64,000 bases of DNA from Bradyrhizobium huanghuaihaiense (GTDB lineage: Bacteria; Pseudomonadota; Alphaproteobacteria; Rhizobiales; Xanthobacteraceae), in assembly GCF_007830635.1 (NCBI RefSeq), contig NZ_VLLA01000025.1, forward strand, positions 53,450-117,449, written 5' to 3'. The position numbers and the translations under genes are program-made. A model generated the notes under the pieces. It saw only the letters and a program-made list of their open reading frames with translations. It did no database searches and had not been told where the DNA came from. Shown one piece after another: positions 60,355 through 64,000 of the stretch; position 1 is the stretch's first letter; each line of letters starts with the position of its first letter.

Positions 60355-61377
60355 TCATCGCGCCAACCTGGGAAAAGTCGTATCCGTCGAGGATGCGGTG
60401 AGCGTCTGAAGAAAAGCGATCAGATCCGCCTTTTCGCTTTCCGTCAGAGATAGAGGCTTTATTGAAGGCGAGCGGCTCGGACGGTCAATCCCACCCTTGT
60501 CATAGAGTTCGATGACCTCTTCGAGGGTTGCGACCGATCCATCATGCATGTAGGGAGCACGCCGCGCGACATCGCGCAGTGTCGGCGTTTTGAATGCGTA
60601 CCGCAGCTTTTGCGACGTCGGAAAAAGCCGACCGCGTCCAACGTCGTCGTTCCTTGCGACGCCAATATCGTGAAACGATCCGTCAGTGAACGATGGTCCA
60701 CTGTGGCAGTTTGAGCAATGGGCTTTGCCGTTGAAAATCTCAAAGCCGCGTTTTGCCGCGGCGCTGACGGATGTCACGTCTCCCATGATCCACCGGTCGA
60801 ATGGCGCTTCGCCAGCCACGATGGTTCGTTCAAAAGTCGCCAACGCGGCTTCGATCCTGGGTCGCGTGATCGCACCGTCCCCGAATGCGGCTGCGAATGC
60901 ATCAGCATAGGCCGGGATAGCGGAGAGACGCGCGATCAATTCTGATTCCGTCAAATTCATGTTGGGCCGGCCTGTGATCGGCCCGAACGTGACGGCTTCG
61001 AGAGTCTTGAATTTGCCGTCCCACCCCAACGGTTCGGTGAACGCCACGTCGATCAGGGTCGGCGCACGCAATGGCAGGCCGCTGGGATCCTCGCCGACCG
61101 CACGCGCGAGGCCATCACCCCAGGAAAGCGACGGATTGTGGCACGTTGCGCAGGAACGGGTGCGGGACTTCGAGAGCAGCGCATCGAAGAAGAGTCTTTC
61201 CCCGAGAGCAGCTTTCGGCACCGTGTAGGGATTACGATCGGGAAAAGGGATCGCCGCCGGCCGACGATAGCTGGCGCGCGCCGTGGCATCCGCTGATGTC
61301 TCCGCCGCTGCCGAGGCAAAAGGTTGGCCCAGCGGAAAAAGGGCCGCGAGCAAAGCTAAGCTGACCCAGATCCTCAT
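60355..61377 (-). CDS. Di-heme cytochrome c peroxidase / MauG family
   Basis: A 340-aa protein with a signal peptide (SLALLAALFPLGQPFASAAA). Two c-type heme sites are present: CATCH (76-80) and CSNCH (221-225). It also has the family blocks LGERLFFDALLSKSRTRSC, NMNLTESELIARLSAIPAYA and KTPTLRDVARRAPYMHDGS. Family members reduce H2O2 in the periplasm with electrons from a c-type cytochrome or cupredoxin, or, as MauG, oxidise protein residues. The length is typical. Its neighbour cupredoxin is a plausible donor. Confidence 0.9.
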   Translation of the reverse strand: MRIWVSLALLAALFPLGQPFASAAAETSADATARASYRRPAAIPFPDRNPYTVPKAALGERLFFDALLSKSRTRSCATCHNPSLSWGDGLARAVGEDPSGLPLRAPTLIDVAFTEPLGWDGKFKTLEAVTFGPITGRPNMNLTESELIARLSAIPAYADAFAAAFGDGAITRPRIEAALATFERTIVAGEAPFDRWIMGDVTSVSAAAKRGFEIFNGKAHCSNCHSGPSFTDGSFHDIGVARNDDVGRGRLFPTSQKLRYAFKTPTLRDVARRAPYMHDGSVATLEEVIELYDKGGIDRPSRSPSIKPLSLTESEKADLIAFLQTLTASSTDTTFPRLAR

Positions 61378-61765
61378 CGGCTCCTCGACGATATAGTGCT
61401 CCTATATGGCAACCCCGGAAAAAAAGCCTTAATAGCAAGTATCGGATGCTGGCGATTAATCGAAATCTCCTTCAGAGAACCCTTGCGCCTCCATGACTGG
61501 GGCGCGCCAACAATTGATGAAGTGGGCCCGTGTGACATTATAATGGAAGCCCTCGATGAGTTTCATTTCAGAGCGCTCAACAAAACCGTAGGCAGGAGCT
61601 GCGGCGCGCTGATAGCGCCGTTGATTATGATCGCGCCCGACGATCGGAACCTTTGTGGCTCGGTTGCTAACATGTCGACGCACCATGTGGATCCTGAACG
61701 CATTGAAACCCAACGGCGAGAGCGAACTCAGGACCGAACAACACTCAGGAAAGTCCTGGTTCGTC
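61378..61765. other. Spacer without a supportable gene
   Basis: Frames on both strands are short and lack motifs. The promoter of the peroxidase gene lies at its left end. Confidence 0.45.
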
Positions 61766-63328
61766 TTAGCCGGTCATCGCACCGCTTAAATGACGTCTCG
61801 CGAGGCCGCCTCTCAGATTCAGGATCGTTGATGCGATCTCGGTAGCAGGGACCGGGCGGCTGAATAGGAATCCCTGCGCCTCGTTGCACCCTTCCGCCCT
61901 TATTTGATCCAACTGTTCAATCGTCTCGACCCCCTCCGCCGTTATTGTTATGCCAAGGCTTCTTCCAAGGCTGGTAATGGCTCTTACGATTAATTTAGAT
62001 CCATTTGTCGCTGTTGCATCACGGACGAATGACTGATCGATCTTGAGCTTGTCAAAGGGGAAGCTGCGCAGATAGCTCAGCGAGGAGTATCCAGTACCAA
62101 AATCATCTAAGGCGATGCTCAGCCCCTGCGCCTTCAGCTTGTGCAGTGTTGCAACCGTCTCGGCGCTGTTTCCAAGGAGAACAGACTCCGTGATTTCCAA
62201 TTCGAGCCGGTGCGGGGCCAGCGTTGAAGCATCAAGCGCGTTGGCGATAACCTCTGCAAATCTTGGATCCCGAATCTGAGTCGCCGAGACATTGACGGCA
62301 ATCTTGAGCTCGCTCGGCCAACCGGCCGCCTGCTCGCAGGCGCGGTTGAGAACCCACTCACCCAGTGGAGTGATGAGACCGATGTCTTCTGCAATGGGAA
62401 TGAATTGGTCGGGTGGCACCAGGCCACGCTTCGGATGAGGCCAGCGCAATAATGCTTCGAAGCCGCTGATCCGGTCCATCCGCAGGTCATAAATGGGTTG
62501 ATAGAACAGAGTGAACTCGTCCTTGTCCATGGCCTCGCGAAGATCGAGTTCGAGCGCGCGGCGGCTCTGCAAACTTGCCGCTTTCGACGCAATGGCGACA
62601 GGCCCGATAATCCGCCGTGCCAGCAACCACGAAAAAAGCCCGGACAGAAGGAGCGCAACGGTCAGCGCCACCACATTCAGTTGCAGATCCCGTTTGATCG
62701 CGGCAAGGGCTCGCTGACGGAATAGAAAACCATCCCCGGCCGTATAGTTCACCAGCAATTCAATCTGCTGATTTACGACGTTTGAGAGCTGGTCAACGTC
62801 ATCGATTTCCCGAGCGCTCGCTTCATTATTCCCGGTGCCATCAGCTTGAAAGCGACGGCGATGAATCGCGACCCAGGCGTTTGCAGCTTCTTTAACTTTT
62901 GCGGCTGCCTTCGCAGCTCGCGCTGATTGCGACCTTTCAGCCGCAATAGTGACATCTTCCGAAAGCGTCTTCGCCAGCTTGTCGATTTCATCATCTAGTC
63001 GAGGACGGGCCGACGGCTGCCTTGTGACGTGTGAAGATGCCACGCGCATCGCGGCAAAATCGGCACCAGCCGCACGTGCGTAGTTGATCGACATCAAGGA
63101 CTCATCGAAAGTCCGCGCAACCAGGTCGCCTGCGTGCCGGATACCAAGGACGGAATACCCTCCGAGGCTCACTGCGATCGCGCTCATCGCAAGACAAAAG
63201 CACAAGATCGCAATTCGGATCGACCCTCGAGCCGAGACAAAGCGGGAGAAACAGGCCGTCACGGACTGAAATGCCTCAAGGACCACTTTCGATTGATTGG
63301 CAAATCTGCCGACGACCAAAAGACTCAT
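61766..63328 (-). CDS. EAL-domain c-di-GMP phosphodiesterase with membrane sensor
   Basis: About 520 aa from the ATG at 63328; the frame continues upstream to 63490 but that part is Cys/Ser-rich and unlike the family. TM1 is at about 30-55 (IAILCFCLAMSAIAVSLGGY). A helical periplasmic sensor of about 170 residues follows, like four-helix MCP sensors, then TM2 (LNVVALTVALLLSGLFSWLL). The EAL domain has FEALLRWPHP, VNVSATQI, ELEITESVL, IALDDFGTGYSSL, LKIDQSFVRD and ITAEGVET, so the metal-binding and catalytic residues look present. No GGDEF domain. It should lower c-di-GMP. The flp pilin gene lies upstream on the same strand, 178 bp away. Confidence 0.92.
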   Translation of the reverse strand: MSLLVVGRFANQSKVVLEAFQSVTACFSRFVSARGSIRIAILCFCLAMSAIAVSLGGYSVLGIRHAGDLVARTFDESLMSINYARAAGADFAAMRVASSHVTRQPSARPRLDDEIDKLAKTLSEDVTIAAERSQSARAAKAAAKVKEAANAWVAIHRRRFQADGTGNNEASAREIDDVDQLSNVVNQQIELLVNYTAGDGFLFRQRALAAIKRDLQLNVVALTVALLLSGLFSWLLARRIIGPVAIASKAASLQSRRALELDLREAMDKDEFTLFYQPIYDLRMDRISGFEALLRWPHPKRGLVPPDQFIPIAEDIGLITPLGEWVLNRACEQAAGWPSELKIAVNVSATQIRDPRFAEVIANALDASTLAPHRLELEITESVLLGNSAETVATLHKLKAQGLSIALDDFGTGYSSLSYLRSFPFDKLKIDQSFVRDATATNGSKLIVRAITSLGRSLGITITAEGVETIEQLDQIRAEGCNEAQGFLFSRPVPATEIASTILNLRGGLARRHLSGAMTG

Positions 63329-63506
63329 CCAGGTGTCTTTCGCTAAAACAAGAATTTCCGAGCAGCAGCATCGAGACGATCCGTTCACCCCCTCGCCGCA
63401 CCAATTCTCAAGTTCCGCCGAATTCAGAGAACTAGCTCGCCTCTGACTAGAGCTGTTCTTGCACATGCGGTGGAGAAAAGAGGTCGCCAAGGGAGGCGGC
63501 TTTTGA

Positions 63507-63668
63507 TTATTTCAGAGAGCTGCTGATCGAAGCGAATTTCGTATTGAGTTTAGTGCCTAGCCCATTCACGACCGCGATGATTGCAAGCGAAATACCCGCC
63601 GCTATCAGCCCATATTCTATGGCAGTAGCCCCGGACTCATCGCGTAAAAAGTGTACTAGCGTTTTCAC
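63507..63668 (-). CDS. Flp/Fap-type pilin (type IVb)
   Basis: A 53-aa protein, GTG start. It reads MKTLVHFLRDESGATAIEYG then LIAAGISLAIIAVVNGLG: the GATAIEYGLIAA motif with cleavage before A-x-x-E-Y is diagnostic of Flp pilins assembled by Tad secretion systems. The length is normal. An IS3-family element begins about 20 bp upstream of the start codon, so its native promoter is gone. No tad genes are in the window. Confidence 0.9.
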   Translation of the reverse strand: MKTLVHFLRDESGATAIEYGLIAAGISLAIIAVVNGLGTKLNTKFASISSSLK

Positions 63669-63687
63669 GGTGCGTGCCCTTCAGAGC

Positions 63688-64000
63688 TGGCCCCGCAAAT
63701 TCGGACAGTAGCTTGAGTGGATTTTCTGCCTGACAGCGGCGAGGATTCTTGCTGCGAATCAGGAGCGAAGATGACGAAGAAGAGCCGCCGGACGCATTCT
63801 CCGGCATTCAAGGCGAAGGTTGCTTTGGCTGCGGTCAAAGGAGACAAGACACTGGCGGAGCTGGCGCAACTGTTTGATGTTCATCCGAACCAGATCACGA
63901 TCTGGAAAAACCAGCTCCTGGAAGGCGCCGCCGGCGTGTTTGGGCATGACAAGACATCGGCCGAGACGCCGGTCGATTTGAAGGCGTTGCATGCCAAGAT
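63688..64000 (+). mobile_element. IS3-family element, left part
   Basis: Starts at a terminal sequence TGGCCCCGCAAATTCGGACA, which resembles IS3-family (IS407/ISRj-like) ends, followed by the orfA gene. It continues beyond the window, so the right end and orfB are not visible. Confidence 0.75.
63771..64000 (+). CDS. IS3-family transposase OrfA (partial)
   Basis: An open frame from ATG 63771 to the window edge, with AGGAG six to ten bases upstream. It reads MTKKSRRTHSPAFKAKVALA then LAELAQLFDVHPNQITIWKN, the HTH_Tnp_1 domain of IS3-family OrfA proteins. In IS3 elements OrfA supplies DNA binding and is joined to the DDE domain of OrfB by a -1 frameshift. Confidence 0.9.
   Translation, partial: MTKKSRRTHSPAFKAKVALAAVKGDKTLAELAQLFDVHPNQITIWKNQLLEGAAGVFGHDKTSAETPVDLKALHAK

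Noticed and set aside
1..64000. CRISPR arrays
   Set aside because: No regularly spaced 24-40-base repeats were found; the only short tandem repeats are the 42-bp coiled-coil units near 54 kb.

Overview
The window looks like Bradyrhizobium or a close relative. The strongest sign is a bradavidin II-type avidin gene at 55.55 kb. High-GC coding sequence, an IS66 element, a ku gene and a Flp-type pilin also fit an alphaproteobacterium. Many genes carry single-base frameshifts, so the region is either decaying or contains sequencing indels. Raw reads would be needed to tell which.

Most of the window (about 1.41-53.18 kb) is a genomic island. An intact CAT-anticodon tRNA lies at 1333-1408. Its last 49 bases (1360-1408) recur as an exact direct repeat at 53136-53184, where no complete tRNA exists. 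Paired GCACCAG motifs lie just inside both ends and could be integrase arm sites. A frameshifted tyrosine integrase with an overlapping excisionase-like gene sits at 12.8-14.25 kb. A second, decayed integrase C-terminus abuts the right-hand repeat from outside, which suggests tandem or successive integrations at the same tRNA.

Left of the island is the N-terminal part of an NtaA/DszA-type flavin monooxygenase. Inside the island, left to right: (i) a three-gene SIR2 / small middle protein / SMC-like ATPase operon resembling Lamassu-Sir2 or ABC-3C anti-phage systems (2.2-7.0 kb); (ii) accessory genes for a DUF3800 protein, an MltR/HEPN-like protein, an XRE regulator and the NHEJ protein Ku; (iii) the integrase; (iv) a coupled trio of a secreted trypsin-ankyrin protein, a secreted protein and a two-TM membrane protein (14.7-18.4 kb); (v) a truncated HAD gene and a broken IS66 carrying an internal 600-bp inversion; (vi) the most striking block (23.9-52.3 kb): a 612-aa multi-TM protein divergent from two tightly linked giant genes of about 4,110 and 2,710 aa with no family I recognise, followed by a small Cys-His amidase, a secreted Cys-rich protein, a secreted alpha/beta hydrolase and a convergent 942-aa hydrolase-TM-propeller-like protein.

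Right of the island come decayed fragments, the frameshifted avidin gene and a small hypothetical. Then follows a Crp/Fnr regulator near a blue-copper protein, a DoxX-like membrane protein, a tiny membrane peptide and a di-heme peroxidase. The window ends with an EAL phosphodiesterase and a Flp pilin gene with an IS3-family element inserted about 20 bp upstream of its start; the element runs off the window.

The giant-gene block is the best candidate for an undescribed system. Its function cannot be read from the sequence, but its neighbours (a peptidoglycan-amidase fold, two serine hydrolases, two membrane proteins) suggest envelope-directed or antagonistic activity.
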